Shown: positions 1 to 11,290 of the stretch, piece by piece | Layout of the letters: the number at the start of each line of letters is the position of its first letter | How positions within the stretch are numbered: the stretch's first letter is position 1 | Origin: Psychrobacillus lasiicapitis | Lineage (GTDB): Bacteria > Bacillota > Bacilli > Bacillales_A > Planococcaceae | Assembly: GCF_006861795.1 (NCBI RefSeq) | Contig: NZ_VDGH01000001.1 | Location: 420,415-484,414 of the forward strand | DNA length: 64,000 nt | Reading direction: 5' to 3' | Made by a program: the position numbers and the translations under genes | The notes under the pieces: model-generated | The model's database searches: none | What the model was told of the DNA's origin: nothing | Seen by the model: the letters and a program-made list of their open reading frames with translations, nothing else

Positions 1-9
1 CCATTTCAT
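1..9 (-). CDS. 5' end of a gene running off the left edge
   Basis: Only the first three codons (Met-Lys-Trp) are inside the window. The start is supported by a Shine-Dalgarno AAGGAG (positions 23-18, minus strand) eight bases before the ATG at position 9. The product cannot be named. Because the array and aroA terminator lie between this gene and aroA, it is probably a separate transcription unit. Confidence 0.55.
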
Positions 10-293
10 ATGTAAAACTCCTTAATACTTTTATATTTTTTCAACTGATTCAAACCTAATGTATAACAATAAGTCTAAAGTCTTGAAAATACACCTTTAT
101 CAAGTTAGCACAAAGAACTATAAAAGGGAAGTTCATTTATGATTTTTTAATAGATTAGTCCGCAAATTAGTATGTATTTAGACACAATTCCAGTGAAATT
201 ATGGAAGGTTTACATCTATTAATAGTTCTAAGCGACAGATTGTGATAAATCTGAATTGTAAATCCGCTTTGGCAAGTTCGCCAGGCTTTAAAA

Positions 294-405
294 AGCGGTA
301 TCTCGCTACACTATTATCCAATTAATGGTTAAGAGCAATCAATCAGTCAGTAAAAGCAACCAATTCCTAAAATAACAAGTTACTTTGAACGAGACAAAGA
401 CAAAT
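294..405. repeat. 21-nt repeat, family A (RAGCAACC), short copy
   Basis: The core AGCAATC/AGCAACC occurs at 334 and 355, exactly 21 bases apart. The flanks match the other family A copies: GCTACACTATT before the array and AACAAGTT-ACTTTGAAC-GAGACA after it. It lies downstream of the aroA terminator. Confidence 0.75.
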
Positions 406-520
406 GTTTCGCATATTTATTAGAAGACCTTCGAATAAAATAGAGCGGGTAGTTTCCTACCCTAAAAAATTATCTTCTTCGTGTTGGTTAACCAATCAGT
501 TCTAGTAAATGAAATACAAA

Positions 521-553
521 TAGACCAAGGACCTTTTCTCGGTCCTCGGTCTA
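521..553 (-). terminator. rho-independent terminator of the aro operon
   Basis: TAGACCAAGGACC (521-533) pairs with GGTCCTCGGTCTA (541-553) around a 7-base loop, with one mismatch. On the minus strand it lies about 15 bases past the aroA stop and is followed by a moderately T-rich stretch (TTTGTATTTC). Confidence 0.75.
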
Positions 554-567
554 TAAAAATTTCTTGT

Positions 568-1857
568 TTAACTGTTTCGTACACTATCCAATTGTTCAAA
601 AAAAGTTGGATATGATACAGCTATGCATGCTGTATCATCTAATGTAACCGGACTTGATGTGATTAAAGAAGCGATAGCCGCCATCATTCCAATACGGTGA
701 TCACCATAAGACGTTAGGTCGCCCCCATGAAGAGGGGTTGGCCCCTCGATAATCATTCCGTCATCCGTTGCAGTAATGTTCGCTCCGAGCTTTTTAAGTT
801 CATTTACAACCGCATCGATACGGTTTGTTTCTTTTACTTTTAGCTCTTCAGCGTTTTTAATGATTGTTTTTCCTTCTGCTTGTGTTGCAAGTAAAGCGAT
901 AACTGGAATTTCATCAATAAGTCGAGGAATTAAATCTCCGCCTATTTCTGTCCCTTTTAGTGAAGACGACTCGATTCCAATTGTCCCCATTTCTTCATGG
1001 CTATTATTGTCGGAATCATTAATCGACATTTTTGCACCCATTGCTTGCAGTACATCGATAATACCTGTTCTTGTCTTGTTTAGCCCAACATTCGTTAGTG
1101 TTAGCTTACTATTAGGAACAATCGCTCCAGCAACTAAAAAGAAGGCTGCAGATGAAATATCACCTGGTACAACGACATGCGTTCCGTGAAGCTTCTGTCC
1201 ACCTTTTAGACGAATCGTTTTGTTATCAACCGAGATTTCCGCACCAAAATGTTGTAGCATCTTTTCCGTGTGATCACGAGAGGTTTCCATTTCCTCTACG
1301 ACTGTTTCACCTTCCGCATGTAAAGCAGCAAGCAAAATCGCGGATTTCACCTGTGCGCTTGCAACTGGCATTTGGTAGTGGATTGCGTTCAATTTTGTTC
1401 CTTCCACTGCAATTGGTGTAAATTGTGCATCCTCTCTACCGATAAAATGCGCGCCCATTTGTTTTAATGGAGCTGTTACCCGTTTCATTGGACGTTTTTG
1501 GATAGACTCGTCCCCGATTAATACGGACGAAACATTGGAACCCGCTAAAATGCCGAGCATTAGTCTAGTAGTTGTTCCTGAGTTACCTGTATATAAAATT
1601 TCCCTCGGTTCTTGCCATGCACCGATTCCATCACTTTTAATTTGAACGCTTTCTCCATCTACTGATATTTCTACACCAAGCTTAGAGAAGCAATCAATTG
1701 TTGCTAAGCAATCATCACTTTGTAAAAAGCCTTCGACAGTTGTGGTTCCTTCACCGATTGCCCCAAACATAATGGAACGATGAGATACAGACTTATCGCC
1801 AGGAATTCGCAAAGTACCTTGTAATGATGGCTGTGCATAATCTAATATTTTTCCCAT
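568..1857 (-). CDS. aroA: 3-phosphoshikimate 1-carboxyvinyltransferase (EPSP synthase)
   Basis: Catalyses the sixth shikimate step, joining phosphoenolpyruvate to shikimate-3-phosphate. The 429-residue protein has GDKSVSHR (20-27) for phosphate binding, [13 protein letters not shown] and RDHTE. The GDK, SAQ-K and R-H-E patterns are those of class II enzymes, whose known members tolerate glyphosate. The open frame extends further upstream, but the ATG at 1857 is chosen because AGGAGG sits just before it and the longer N-terminus would overlap tyrA. Last gene of the aroC-aroB-aroH-hisC-tyrA-aroA operon. Confidence 0.97.
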   Translation of the reverse strand: MGKILDYAQPSLQGTLRIPGDKSVSHRSIMFGAIGEGTTTVEGFLQSDDCLATIDCFSKLGVEISVDGESVQIKSDGIGAWQEPREILYTGNSGTTTRLMLGILAGSNVSSVLIGDESIQKRPMKRVTAPLKQMGAHFIGREDAQFTPIAVEGTKLNAIHYQMPVASAQVKSAILLAALHAEGETVVEEMETSRDHTEKMLQHFGAEISVDNKTIRLKGGQKLHGTHVVVPGDISSAAFFLVAGAIVPNSKLTLTNVGLNKTRTGIIDVLQAMGAKMSINDSDNNSHEEMGTIGIESSSLKGTEIGGDLIPRLIDEIPVIALLATQAEGKTIIKNAEELKVKETNRIDAVVNELKKLGANITATDDGMIIEGPTPLHGGDLTSYGDHRIGMMAAIASLITSSPVTLDDTACIAVSYPTFFEQLDSVRNS

Positions 1858-1870
1858 AACGATTACCTCC

Positions 1871-2971
1871 CTAAGAAATATATGTTTCAAATGTTGTATT
1901 CTTCGCAATACATTCGACTGCTTTTGCACGATCTTCCATCGTTTGAAAGCTAATGACCAAAATACCAAAAACATCTACTCGAGTCTCGACAATTCGCAAG
2001 TTCGTAATACTAATACGATCCTTCGCTAAATATCCAGTGATTTCTGAAATAACCCCTGGATAGTCTGGTACATCCACATACAAATCATATACAGCAAACA
2101 TTGCACCTTGCTCGTTGATCGGTAGTTCATCCCGTACTTTTTTTGCTGTCCTAAAATAAGTTTCAATATCTTCTGCATCCGACTGTAATAGTAGATTTTG
2201 AAGCTTGATCATTTCATCAATCCAAGCTTGAAGCTGATTACTTAACTCATAACGGTTTTGAAGGGTAATATCTCTCCACATAATTGGATTCGACGAAGCA
2301 ATTCTCGTTAAATCCCGAAATCCTCCTGCAGCAAGTTGCTTCGTGAAAGGAAATTGCTCGTTCTCAACAGCAAGCTGATGTACCAGTGATGCTGCTACTA
2401 AATGCGGGAAATGGCTCACTACTGCTGTCATATGATCATGCTCTTCTGCACTCACTTGCACTACTTTTGCTTTTGTTACTCCCAACAAACTCGATAATCT
2501 ATTCATATTATCCTTACTCTCATTTGGAAAAGGAGTGAGCAAATAATACGCATTTTCAAAGAGATGCGCTCTTGCTGCTTCTATTCCACTTTTATGAGAA
2601 CCAGCCATGGGATGTCCACCTATAAAAGTAATGCCTTGTTCTTTTAAAGTTACAGCAGCTTTCATGATTTCATTTTTCGTGCTTCCAGTATCGGTTACAA
2701 TGACCTGTTCTTTTAGTTTCCAGCTTGCCAACTCGTTCATCAATCGAATGGTTTCATTTACGGGAGTAGCAAATATGATGATATCTGCGAACCCTGCAGC
2801 ATCTTTCATATAAACCGCCATCTCATCGATGACACCAATCCTTTTCGCTGTTCGAAGTGCATGCGTATTTGCGTCATAACCAATAACTTTTACATCATTA
2901 TTTCTTTTTAAACCGAGCGCTAGTGATCCGCCTATTAAACCAAGTCCTATGATGAAAACCGTTTGTTTCAT
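1871..2971 (-). CDS. tyrA: prephenate dehydrogenase
   Basis: Oxidative decarboxylation of prephenate to 4-hydroxyphenylpyruvate, the tyrosine branch. The N-terminal Rossmann motif [12 protein letters not shown] (residues about 9-20) binds NAD. The middle is the helical dimerisation domain, and the C-terminal ~70 residues (from [17 protein letters not shown]) form an ACT domain that probably senses tyrosine. At 366 residues it has the Bacillus-type length. The ATG overlaps the hisC stop by one base (TAATG), implying translational coupling. Confidence 0.96.
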   Translation of the reverse strand: MKQTVFIIGLGLIGGSLALGLKRNNDVKVIGYDANTHALRTAKRIGVIDEMAVYMKDAAGFADIIIFATPVNETIRLMNELASWKLKEQVIVTDTGSTKNEIMKAAVTLKEQGITFIGGHPMAGSHKSGIEAARAHLFENAYYLLTPFPNESKDNMNRLSSLLGVTKAKVVQVSAEEHDHMTAVVSHFPHLVAASLVHQLAVENEQFPFTKQLAAGGFRDLTRIASSNPIMWRDITLQNRYELSNQLQAWIDEMIKLQNLLLQSDAEDIETYFRTAKKVRDELPINEQGAMFAVYDLYVDVPDYPGVISEITGYLAKDRISITNLRIVETRVDVFGILVISFQTMEDRAKAVECIAKNTTFETYIS

Positions 2972-4071
2972 TATAAAATGCCTTCCTCGTGTAAAACTTC
3001 ATCTAATTTTTGCAATAACTCTGCGTTTTGCTCTTCTGTTCCAATCGTAATTCGAAGGTATCCAGGTTTGCCAAGCGCATTTCCGCTACGAACGATAAAT
3101 CCACGTTTCATCAATCCTTGGAACACTGCATCGCTATCAGCCTTCACTTCCATGAATATAAAGTTTGTGTGGGAAGGATAAAAATGTAGATTGCGTTCTG
3201 TACAATAAGCTTCATATTGTGCTTTACCCGCATTATTCTTTTCTCTACACGATTCGATAAATGCTTGGTCCTCTAGCCCGATAATTGCGACTTCTTGGCT
3301 TAATACCGTGTTATTAAATGGCTCACGCGTAGGCTCTAATTGACTAATTACTTCTTCCGAACCAATTGCATAACCTACTCGGAAACTAGCTAAGCCGTAA
3401 GCTTTAGAGAAAGTACGCATGATTAATACGTTAGGGTGCTTGTCTAGTAATTGAATAGAGTCTTCATATGTTTCATCTGTTATGTATTCTGTATAAGCTT
3501 CGTCCAATACGATTAATACATCATTCGGTACTTTTTCTACAAATGCTTTAATCTTATCACTAGCAATAAGTGTTCCAGTTGGATTATTCGGATTACAGAT
3601 CCATACGATAGCGGTATTTTCATCCACTGCTTCCGCCATTTTATCTAAATCATGCTCGCCATTTTCAAGTAAAGGAACCGTTCTAACTTCTGCTCCTTCT
3701 ACAATCGCATTATGCTTGTATTGGCCAAATGTTAGATCTGCAACTACTGTATTTAAGCCTGGTTGTAGTAGTGCTCTTGAAACGATTAAAATATTTTCGT
3801 CTGAGCCATTTCCAAATAGTAATTGCTTTTCCGAAACGTTTAGATACTTTGCGACAGCTGTGCGAAGTTTCGATGCATAACCATCTGGGTAAATAGCGTA
3901 GTTGATATTGGCACTATCTAAGTACGCTTTAACTTTAGAAGATGCTCCGTAAGGATTTTCATTCGATGCAAGTTTTGTTACCGTACTTAAGTTGAACATT
4001 TTTTTTACTTCGTCTGTTGTTTTTCCCGGCTGGTAAGCTTGTAATCCAGCAATTTGTTTTTTGAATTTCAT
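2971..4071 (-). CDS. hisC: histidinol-phosphate / aromatic aminotransferase
   Basis: A PLP-dependent class I/II aminotransferase of 366 residues. It carries SNENPYG (36-42), CNPNNPTG (159-166) and FSKAYGLASFRVGY with the Schiff-base lysine at K223. In B. subtilis the gene at this position serves both histidine synthesis and the last step of tyrosine and phenylalanine synthesis; its place between aroH and tyrA suggests the same dual role here. The gap to aroH is only 24 bases. Confidence 0.94.
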   Translation of the reverse strand: MKFKKQIAGLQAYQPGKTTDEVKKMFNLSTVTKLASNENPYGASSKVKAYLDSANINYAIYPDGYASKLRTAVAKYLNVSEKQLLFGNGSDENILIVSRALLQPGLNTVVADLTFGQYKHNAIVEGAEVRTVPLLENGEHDLDKMAEAVDENTAIVWICNPNNPTGTLIASDKIKAFVEKVPNDVLIVLDEAYTEYITDETYEDSIQLLDKHPNVLIMRTFSKAYGLASFRVGYAIGSEEVISQLEPTREPFNNTVLSQEVAIIGLEDQAFIESCREKNNAGKAQYEAYCTERNLHFYPSHTNFIFMEVKADSDAVFQGLMKRGFIVRSGNALGKPGYLRITIGTEEQNAELLQKLDEVLHEEGIL

Positions 4072-4095
4072 CTCACAGGTCCTCGTTTCTATAAG

Positions 4096-4458
4096 TTATT
4101 TCACCAAGTCTGGTCTTAATGTAACTGCATTATTTAAATAGATGTGCTCGATATCTTGTTGGTTTTTTTCCGTATTTATATGCATTAAAAGCCGAACGCA
4201 TTTTTCAAGCGAGTTCGGCACATCCATTTCATGTGTGCACATTACTGGTACATAGGTCCATCCTTCTAAGCTTCTCACCGCTCTTGCAGGAAATGCGGAT
4301 GTTATGTCTGTCGTCGTTGAAATTATAACGGATGCAATATCCTCGGGCTGTACATCGTTTGCTTTAGCCATTTCTTGTACAAGACGACTTGTTTCTAACA
4401 ATACTTCTTCATTTGAATCGGCTGTTACCGTTGTTGCCCCTCTTACTCCCCTGATCAT
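4096..4458 (-). CDS. aroH: chorismate mutase, AroH type
   Basis: Converts chorismate to prephenate. A 120-residue protein of the trimeric AroH fold. IRGVRGATTV at the N-terminus supplies the active-site arginine at position 7, and VPVMCTHEMDVP lies in the C-terminal half. In B. subtilis trpEDCFBA follows this gene; here hisC follows directly. Confidence 0.95.
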   Translation of the reverse strand: MIRGVRGATTVTADSNEEVLLETSRLVQEMAKANDVQPEDIASVIISTTTDITSAFPARAVRSLEGWTYVPVMCTHEMDVPNSLEKCVRLLMHINTEKNQQDIEHIYLNNAVTLRPDLVK

Positions 4459-4462
4459 CTAA

Positions 4463-5545
4463 TCACTCCTTGATCCACTTTCTCAGCTGCTCGTCGCAAT
4501 GTTGCACATCGCTCATCGAAATTACTTGTACAAATGGCTCTCCAATTACTTGAAGCAAAGCAAAATGAAGCTCTCCATTCGTTGTTTTCTTATCCTTTAA
4601 CATAAACCCTGCTAATTGCTCAAACGAACAATTAAGTACATGCTGAAAATTGTATCCTAGTCTAGTAGCAAGCTCATATACTTTTTGGGCATAACCTGCT
4701 TCTACATTCCCGTGCATTTCGCTCAACATTAAAGCGGGAATCATACCAATCATAACGGCTTCACCATGTGTAATTTTTCCGTATCCAACAGTTGCTTCAA
4801 TCGCATGTCCATACGTATGCCCAAAATTTAAATATTTGCGGTACGATTGCTCTTTTTCATCGAGTTCCACAATACGCGCTTTCACACGAATCCCTTTTTC
4901 AAGCCATTGTAATAATGTTTCATTGTCGATAGATGCGATAGTAGGTAATGCAAAAAATTCATTCACCCACTCAGCATCACTAATTAGTGCATGTTTAATC
5001 ACTTCTGCAAGTCCTGAACGCGTTTCTGTCTCTGGTAAAGTAGCTAGAAAATGAAAATCATAAACGACCGCTTGAGGCTGATAAAAAGCACCAATCATAT
5101 TCTTGCCATTCGGATGATTAATGGCAGTCTTTCCGCCAACCGCACTATCATGTGCCAAGATAGTTGTAGGTATTTGATAGAATGGAATGCCGCGCATAAA
5201 AGTAGCCGCAACAAATCCCGTTAAATCTCCTACTGCTCCTCCACCTAAAGCAAACAACACCGAGTTTCTTGAACAATTTTCTTGTAATAAAAAGGTTTGC
5301 ACATCAAAATATGCCTCAAACGTTTTACACGCTTCTCCATTTGGCACTATATATACTTTAAATGGGAATGAAAAATGCTCGCGAACATATTGTTCATGCA
5401 AACTCCACACATGCTCGTCCGTAATAATAACTAATTGATCTGCTTTTTCTAAAGCAGTCTTATACTGTATACAAAAATCTTTTAATATATTTTCTCCTAA
5501 ATGCACTTCATACGAAGCATCGGTTGTTTTTACTGGGATATTCAC
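4463..5545 (-). CDS. aroB: 3-dehydroquinate synthase
   Basis: Second shikimate step, an NAD- and divalent-metal-dependent cyclisation of DAHP. The 360-residue protein has the glycine-rich GGGAVGDLTGF (about 101-111) for NAD, and LAEVIKHALI plus HTYGHAIEA supplying metal ligands. It starts only three bases after the aroC stop, so the two are tightly coupled. Confidence 0.96.
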   Translation of the reverse strand: MNIPVKTTDASYEVHLGENILKDFCIQYKTALEKADQLVIITDEHVWSLHEQYVREHFSFPFKVYIVPNGEACKTFEAYFDVQTFLLQENCSRNSVLFALGGGAVGDLTGFVAATFMRGIPFYQIPTTILAHDSAVGGKTAINHPNGKNMIGAFYQPQAVVYDFHFLATLPETETRSGLAEVIKHALISDAEWVNEFFALPTIASIDNETLLQWLEKGIRVKARIVELDEKEQSYRKYLNFGHTYGHAIEATVGYGKITHGEAVMIGMIPALMLSEMHGNVEAGYAQKVYELATRLGYNFQHVLNCSFEQLAGFMLKDKKTTNGELHFALLQVIGEPFVQVISMSDVQHCDEQLRKWIKE

Positions 5546-5548
5546 GAC

Positions 5549-6730
5549 TTAAAACCCCTTTGTATAAGCTCGATGTCTTTCTATTTCCGCTTTTAGTGAG
5601 TCCATTTTATCGCCATTGAATGTATCTAATACGGCTTGAGCAATTTCCCATGCGATGACTGCTTCCGCAACTACAGAAGCTGCTGGCACTGCACAGCTAT
5701 CCGAACGTTCAATACTCGCTTTAAACGGTTCTTTTGTATCGATATCGACGCTTTGTAATGGCTTATAAAGTGTCGGAATCGGCTTCATAACCCCTCTAAC
5801 AACAATCGGCATTCCTGTCGACATACCGCCTTCTAAACCGCCTAAACGATTCGTATCACGCGTATATCCTTCTTCCTCACTCCAAGAGATTTGATCATGG
5901 ACCTGACTACCAAATAAATTTGCCATTTCAAACCCTAAACCAATTTCTACACCTTTAAATGCATTAATACTCATCATAGCCATTGCCAGTTTCGCATCAA
6001 GCTTTCGATCGTAATGAACATAGCTTCCAACACCTGCAGGCATTCCTGAAATAATTACCTCTACAACACCACCGATTGTATCGCCCGCTTTTTTCGCATT
6101 GTCGATCGCTTCCACCATTTTTTCAGAAGCTTCAGAATCCAAACAATAGACAGGATCCGCTTCAACAATTTCACGAATCTCTTCGACCGATTTGCCGGTA
6201 GCTAATCCTAGGTTCGCTTCAATCCCACCGATTTTCGTTACATGGGCAACAATCGAGATGCCTAATTCGCTTAATAATTGCTTTGCCACCGCTCCTACTG
6301 CAACTCGTACCGTCGTTTCACGTGCCGAAGAACGCTCTAGTACATTGCGCAAATCACGATGACCGTATTTCATCCCGCCAACTAAATCGGCATGTCCTGG
6401 ACGTGGTCTTGTAATTTGTCGTTTAATATCTTCTGGTTCCATATCTTCACTTAATGGTTCAATACCCATAATATTTGTCCAATGTTTCCAATCATCGTTG
6501 TTTACGACAAGACACACCGGTGATCCTAATGCTTTCCCATGGCGTACACCTGCAGTAATGGCTACTGTATCCTTTTCAATCTGCATTCTTCTTCCACGAC
6601 CGTGGCCACCTTGGCGACGTTTCAATTCCTTATTTATCTGTTCACTTGTAATTTCTAATTGGGCTGGTAACCCTTCAATAATTGCTGTAAGTTGTGGTCC
6701 ATGTGACTCACCTGCTGTTAAATAACGCAC
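5549..6730 (-). CDS. aroC: chorismate synthase
   Basis: Last common shikimate step: FMN-dependent elimination of phosphate from EPSP to give chorismate. Family signatures [13 protein letters not shown] at the N-terminus, [21 protein letters not shown] and [16 protein letters not shown] are all present. An upstream ATG exists at 6772, but the GTG at 6730 is preferred: AGGGGGA lies seven bases before it and the product then starts exactly at the family's usual VRYLTAGE. That gives 393 residues. B. subtilis calls this gene aroF. Confidence 0.96.
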   Translation of the reverse strand: MRYLTAGESHGPQLTAIIEGLPAQLEITSEQINKELKRRQGGHGRGRRMQIEKDTVAITAGVRHGKALGSPVCLVVNNDDWKHWTNIMGIEPLSEDMEPEDIKRQITRPRPGHADLVGGMKYGHRDLRNVLERSSARETTVRVAVGAVAKQLLSELGISIVAHVTKIGGIEANLGLATGKSVEEIREIVEADPVYCLDSEASEKMVEAIDNAKKAGDTIGGVVEVIISGMPAGVGSYVHYDRKLDAKLAMAMMSINAFKGVEIGLGFEMANLFGSQVHDQISWSEEEGYTRDTNRLGGLEGGMSTGMPIVVRGVMKPIPTLYKPLQSVDIDTKEPFKASIERSDSCAVPAASVVAEAVIAWEIAQAVLDTFNGDKMDSLKAEIERHRAYTKGF

Positions 6731-6805
6731 AACACTTTCCCCCTTCAACTCGCTAAAGTATTTATATTCCACTATAACATAGAATCTATCTCAAAGTAAG
6801 AAGAA

Positions 6806-6828
6806 AACTGTCTATTTTTTTAGACAGT

Positions 6829-6829
<1 letters not shown>
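6806..6829 (-). terminator. cheR terminator
   Basis: AACTGTCTA and TAGACAGTT form a 9-bp stem directly at the end of cheR, followed on the minus strand by TTTTCTTCTT. It separates cheR from aroC. Confidence 0.7.
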
Positions 6830-7623
<794 letters not shown>

Positions 7624-7663
7624 CTATGTATAGTATATCGCAATCAGTCCATTTCGAATATAG

Positions 7664-7702
7664 AAAAAGACAGACAAATGTGAACACTTGTCTGTCTTTT
7701 TA
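7664..7702 (-). terminator. ndk terminator
   Basis: AAAAGACAGACAA with TTGTCTGTCTTTT forms a stem of about 13 bp, A/T-flanked on both sides, so it could work in both directions. It lies 140 bases past the ndk stop and just upstream of cheR. Confidence 0.65.
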
Positions 7703-7843
7703 AAATTGGATTCAAAAATTTTCTAGTTGCACCGCCTAGCTCCTCTGGGTCAAATAACCTTCCCTCAATAAAGTCAAAGAGTGACTTCTTTGAGGATAGA
7801 ACATTTGCCTCTCAAAGTTGCCGTGGACAGTCCACTTTTCTTA

Positions 7844-8290
7844 TTAGTTAATCCAGTTGTTAGCGTCTTTAGCGTATGCTACTAATTCTTCTTGTTTGAA
7901 GAATAAACCGATTTCGCGTTCAGCGCTTTCTGGTGAGTCAGAACCGTGGATAATGTTTTTGCCAACAGTTACTGCGAAGTCTCCGCGGATTGTTCCTGGA
8001 GCTGATTCTTTAGGGTTTGTAGCACCCATCATAAGACGAGCTGTTGAGATAACGTTTTCCCCTTCCCAAACCATAGCGAAAACTGGTCCAGAAGTGATGA
8101 ATTCTACTAATTCACCAAAGAATGGGCGTTCTTTGTGTTCTCCGTAATGTTGTTCTGCTAATTCAGTTGGAATTTGCATTAATTTTGCTCCAACTAATTG
8201 ATATCCTTTTTTCTCAAAACGACTTACGATTTCACCGATTAGGTTACGTTGTACGCCATCAGGTTTTACCATTAAAAATGTTTTTTCCAT
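7844..8290 (-). CDS. ndk: nucleoside diphosphate kinase
   Basis: Balances (d)NTP pools by moving the gamma-phosphate through a phosphohistidine. The 148-residue protein has [13 protein letters not shown] at the N-terminus and [16 protein letters not shown], which contains the catalytic histidine. The ATG at 8290 has GAGGAG eight bases upstream; the open frame three codons longer has no such signal. Confidence 0.97.
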   Translation of the reverse strand: MEKTFLMVKPDGVQRNLIGEIVSRFEKKGYQLVGAKLMQIPTELAEQHYGEHKERPFFGELVEFITSGPVFAMVWEGENVISTARLMMGATNPKESAPGTIRGDFAVTVGKNIIHGSDSPESAEREIGLFFKQEELVAYAKDANNWIN

Positions 8291-8321
8291 GATTAACACT
8301 CCTCAAATAAATATAATAAGC

Positions 8322-8440
8322 TTAAGTGAAACTTCCATCAGTCGGGGTTCTTTCCCCCTACTAATGGTTAGTTGAACCAATCGTGGTTTCACAAGCTGTA
8401 AGTTTAAGTAGGATCTTACAACTGTTAAACCGGGATAAAA
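8322..8440. repeat. structured dispersed element, copy 1
   Basis: Begins AAGTGAAACTTC and contains CAGTCGGGG pairing with CCCCCTACT, then GGTTAGTTGAACCAATCG and a GTGGTTTCAC that is complementary to the left end. It finishes with AACTGTTAAACCGGGATAAA. The same ordered blocks occur at 27954-28254. It lies just upstream of ndk. Confidence 0.6.
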
Positions 8441-8485
8441 TTCTCCACCGTTAAAAATAGTATCACTATGAGCTATCTTTTTCAA

Positions 8486-9460
8486 TTAAAACTTACGCTT
8501 ACTCATAAACAATGCGATATTTTGCAATGATTTTTTAGCAGAGTTCGCTGGTAATTGCTTCACTTCGTTCAAGGCTTTTTGTAAATATAAATTACTTAGT
8601 TGTTTGGCCTTCGTAATCCCTTCCGATTTGCGAATTTCTTTTAATAGATTTTGTTGATCGTCGGAAGAAATAGTTCCATTAAACATCGCATGAAGTAATG
8701 GAGCTACTGCTGGCTCATTTTTTGCATAGAGAACTGGTAATGTAATATTCCCTTGCAATAAATCGCTTCCAGCCGGTTTACCTAACTGCTCATCTGTTGA
8801 GACAATATCTAATATATCATCGATAATCTGGAATGACATCCCAACGTAATAGCCAAAAAGCTTTAAATGTCTAACCGTTTTAGCATCCGTTCCAGAAGCA
8901 ATGGCCCCAAGCTCGCAACTTGCAGAGATTAAGATAGCGGTTTTGCGCTTTATTCTTCTTAAGTAATCTCGCACCGTTTGGTCTAAGAAACGCTTATCCT
9001 CCACTTGAATAATCTCTCCGATGCAAAGTTCAATCATGGTGTGAGATAACACTTCATGTGCATATGTATTTTGTACTTCTGTTATGTATTCCATCGCCTT
9101 TGCAAAGAGAAAATCGCCTGTATACATGGCGACTCGATTATTCCACTGGGCTTTGACTGTTTCTCTACCTCTTCGTGTTTCTGCATCGTCTATTACGTCA
9201 TCATGTACAAGGGACGCCATATGTATGAGCTCTACTGGTACAGCAACATTCTTAATGGATTCAATCGAATAATTTCCGAACTTCGCTGCAAGTAGAACAA
9301 AGACGGGGCGAATTCGTTTTCCTCCAGCGAGAAGTAAATGAAGAGAGGCTTCATTCAATAAGTGAGAGGAAGAATTCACAGCAACTGCTAGCTCTTTTTC
9401 TATGACTTCTAAATCCGACTTTAAATCGGAATAAAGTAATTTCAACTTCATCTTATCCAC
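8486..9460 (-). CDS. hepT: heptaprenyl diphosphate synthase component II
   Basis: Catalytic subunit making the C35 side chain of menaquinone-7 from FPP and IPP. The 324-residue trans-polyprenyl synthase has GGKRIRP, the first aspartate-rich motif in VHDDVIDDAETRRG and the second in FQIIDDILDI. The start is a GTG at 9460 with GGAGAAGG nine bases upstream; an ATG three codons later is possible. It needs HepS, encoded two genes upstream. Confidence 0.95.
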   Translation of the reverse strand: MDKMKLKLLYSDLKSDLEVIEKELAVAVNSSSHLLNEASLHLLLAGGKRIRPVFVLLAAKFGNYSIESIKNVAVPVELIHMASLVHDDVIDDAETRRGRETVKAQWNNRVAMYTGDFLFAKAMEYITEVQNTYAHEVLSHTMIELCIGEIIQVEDKRFLDQTVRDYLRRIKRKTAILISASCELGAIASGTDAKTVRHLKLFGYYVGMSFQIIDDILDIVSTDEQLGKPAGSDLLQGNITLPVLYAKNEPAVAPLLHAMFNGTISSDDQQNLLKEIRKSEGITKAKQLSNLYLQKALNEVKQLPANSAKKSLQNIALFMSKRKF

Positions 9461-9480
9461 AGATCCAAACCTTCTCCCAC

Positions 9481-10185
9481 TTAAATATCTTTTTTGAAAC
9501 CAATATGCCTTGCTGCTGCACCGCCACTATATGGTTTACTTGTTACATCCTTCATACCAACTTGTTCAAATAAATTCTTGAGCTCCGCTCTATTTGGAAA
9601 GTCTTTCGCTGACTCTTGTAACCAAGAATATTCTTTATAGCTTTTCGCAAATAGTTTACCGAACAGCGGCATTATATAGCGGAAATAAAAACGAAAACCA
9701 GTATTAAAAATTTTGGAATCTGGTTGTGATGTTTCTAAACATACAATCATACCACCAGGTTTTGCCACCCGATTCATCTCGCTAAGTACTTGCTTATAAT
9801 CAGGTACATTTCGAAGACCGAAACCAATCGTGACATAGTCGAATGTGTTGTCCTCAAAAGGTAACTCCATGGCATTTCCTTGTAATAATTCAATTTGAGG
9901 AAGATGCTTTACTTTTTCTTTTCCAACATTCAACATGTTTTGACTGAAATCCAGCCCTTTTACGGTGCCGGTCGTTCCAGTTGCATTTGCTAATGCAATC
10001 GTCCAGTCGGCAGTACCGCAGCAGACATCTAATGCCGAGCTGCCTGGTTTTACTTGCATCGCTTTCATCGTGTCACTACGCCATATTTTATGTTGTTGAA
10101 AACTGATCACAGAGTTCATTGAATCATAGTTATCTGATATTTTTTCAAACACTTCATGTACATGTTGCTCTTTAGATTTTCCCAC
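9481..10185 (-). CDS. menG: demethylmenaquinone methyltransferase
   Basis: Last step of menaquinone synthesis, SAM-dependent C-methylation. The 234-residue UbiE/MenG family protein carries [12 protein letters not shown] near the N-terminus, the SAM site [14 protein letters not shown] and the family motif [13 protein letters not shown] start at 10185 with GAAGG upstream. It sits between hepS and hepT, as in B. subtilis. Confidence 0.96.
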   Translation of the reverse strand: MGKSKEQHVHEVFEKISDNYDSMNSVISFQQHKIWRSDTMKAMQVKPGSSALDVCCGTADWTIALANATGTTGTVKGLDFSQNMLNVGKEKVKHLPQIELLQGNAMELPFEDNTFDYVTIGFGLRNVPDYKQVLSEMNRVAKPGGMIVCLETSQPDSKIFNTGFRFYFRYIMPLFGKLFAKSYKEYSWLQESAKDFPNRAELKNLFEQVGMKDVTSKPYSGGAAARHIGFKKDI

Positions 10186-10188
10186 TGT

Positions 10189-10950
10189 TTAACCTTCTCT
10201 CAACTGCGTTTCCAGCGAACATTTCGTTACTCGTTCTACTATTGCGTGTTTTACATGTTCTTTTAATAATTCAGAAGAACGAACATCCTGAATTAAACTG
10301 TTTTCTATTTTTTTAATCTCCGTCTGAAGCAAGTTTACATTCGTTTTCAAAACGGTTGACTTATCGATATAAAAAGTAGCTTCCATTCGTTCGTAAGCAG
10401 CAATCTCTTTTTTCAATGAAGCTAGTAATAACGCTTCTTTCATAAAAAATACATAGTCATGAAAAGAATAGTATTCCATAAACTGCTCAATGGGTTTACT
10501 TTCTATTAGTTGAATAGATCCGACCAATTGTTCAAACGTATAATTTTGTTGATCGTAAAATCTCGTTTTGTGCTCGGTAATAGAAGCGACACATTCTGAC
10601 AATTGTTGTATCAAATCTATCTTTTTATCTTTTGCCAACAGCTGATAGTATTTCCCACTGTAATAGTCTCCTGCAAGCACTTGTAATTGCTGTTCTCTCG
10701 ACGTGGCATTTTGTTCTTTCACTAAATCATGTGCAGCAAGTGCTGAGAAGATAAGAGAAATGGCGATAACAGAAATTCGTTCTGACTTGTCCCAATCCTC
10801 TCCATTGAGTAGTGGTAAAAGTGTAAAAAACAAACGTTCTTCGTCAATGATTGGAGTCCCTGTATAATTTAACAAAGTACTTTGCCGAGTTTGCATGAGA
10901 ATATCGCTTTTGAATTGATTTACCTGTTGTGTGATCATTGTTTCGTTCAT
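10189..10950 (-). CDS. hepS: heptaprenyl diphosphate synthase component I
   Basis: Non-catalytic partner of HepT that helps set product length. Recognition rests on position (mtrB-hepS-menG-hepT), size (253 residues, close to B. subtilis HepS) and an all-helical, weakly conserved sequence. The ATG at 10950 has GGAG eight bases upstream; the open frame begins seven codons earlier at a TTG. Confidence 0.88.
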   Translation of the reverse strand: MNETMITQQVNQFKSDILMQTRQSTLLNYTGTPIIDEERLFFTLLPLLNGEDWDKSERISVIAISLIFSALAAHDLVKEQNATSREQQLQVLAGDYYSGKYYQLLAKDKKIDLIQQLSECVASITEHKTRFYDQQNYTFEQLVGSIQLIESKPIEQFMEYYSFHDYVFFMKEALLLASLKKEIAAYERMEATFYIDKSTVLKTNVNLLQTEIKKIENSLIQDVRSSELLKEHVKHAIVERVTKCSLETQLREG

Positions 10951-11001
10951 ACACTTTACTCCATTTCCCAACCGCGCTTACTTCACTTTAGTGTAGGTCT
11001 T

Positions 11002-11223
11002 TTATTTTTTAGATTCACTTTGAATGACACCGTTTGCAGTGTGAACCGATGCTTTTCCTCTTATTTTCATAGCTGAAGTGTGCTCTGTGAACTGCGCAAT
11101 CATCACTTCACCAGTATCTAGTTTTTCAGAATGATGGAACTTCGTATCCGTGCCACGAGTAAGTCCAATAACATGCACGCCATCTTCTTCTGCTTTAATA
11201 ACGATAAAATCTGAACTAGACAT
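11002..11223 (-). CDS. mtrB: trp RNA-binding attenuation protein (TRAP)
   Basis: A 73-residue subunit of the 11-mer ring that, when loaded with tryptophan, binds G/UAG repeats in trp leader RNAs. [20 protein letters not shown] and [18 protein letters not shown] match B. subtilis MtrB nearly residue for residue. It is notable that no trp genes sit in the aro operon of this window, so its targets must lie elsewhere. Confidence 0.97.
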   Translation of the reverse strand: MSSSDFIVIKAEEDGVHVIGLTRGTDTKFHHSEKLDTGEVMIAQFTEHTSAMKIRGKASVHTANGVIQSESKK

Positions 11224-11290
11224 TATCTATTCTCCTTTACAGAACAATCTTTTTTCATCATACCATATTCTAAAACATTCGCCAAAGCTG

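Larger units (their letters stand above)
10..567. other. intergenic region between aroA and the left-edge gene
   Basis: No supportable coding sequence is present. The stretch holds the aroA terminator (521-553) and one short copy of the RAGCAACC repeat module (about 294-405). The remainder is AT-rich, and I see no clear promoter in it. Confidence 0.6.

Noticed and set aside
8303..8485. 60-codon minus-strand reading frame between hepT and ndk
   Set aside because: It lies across the structured repeat element and has no family resemblance; the frame is explained by the repeat.
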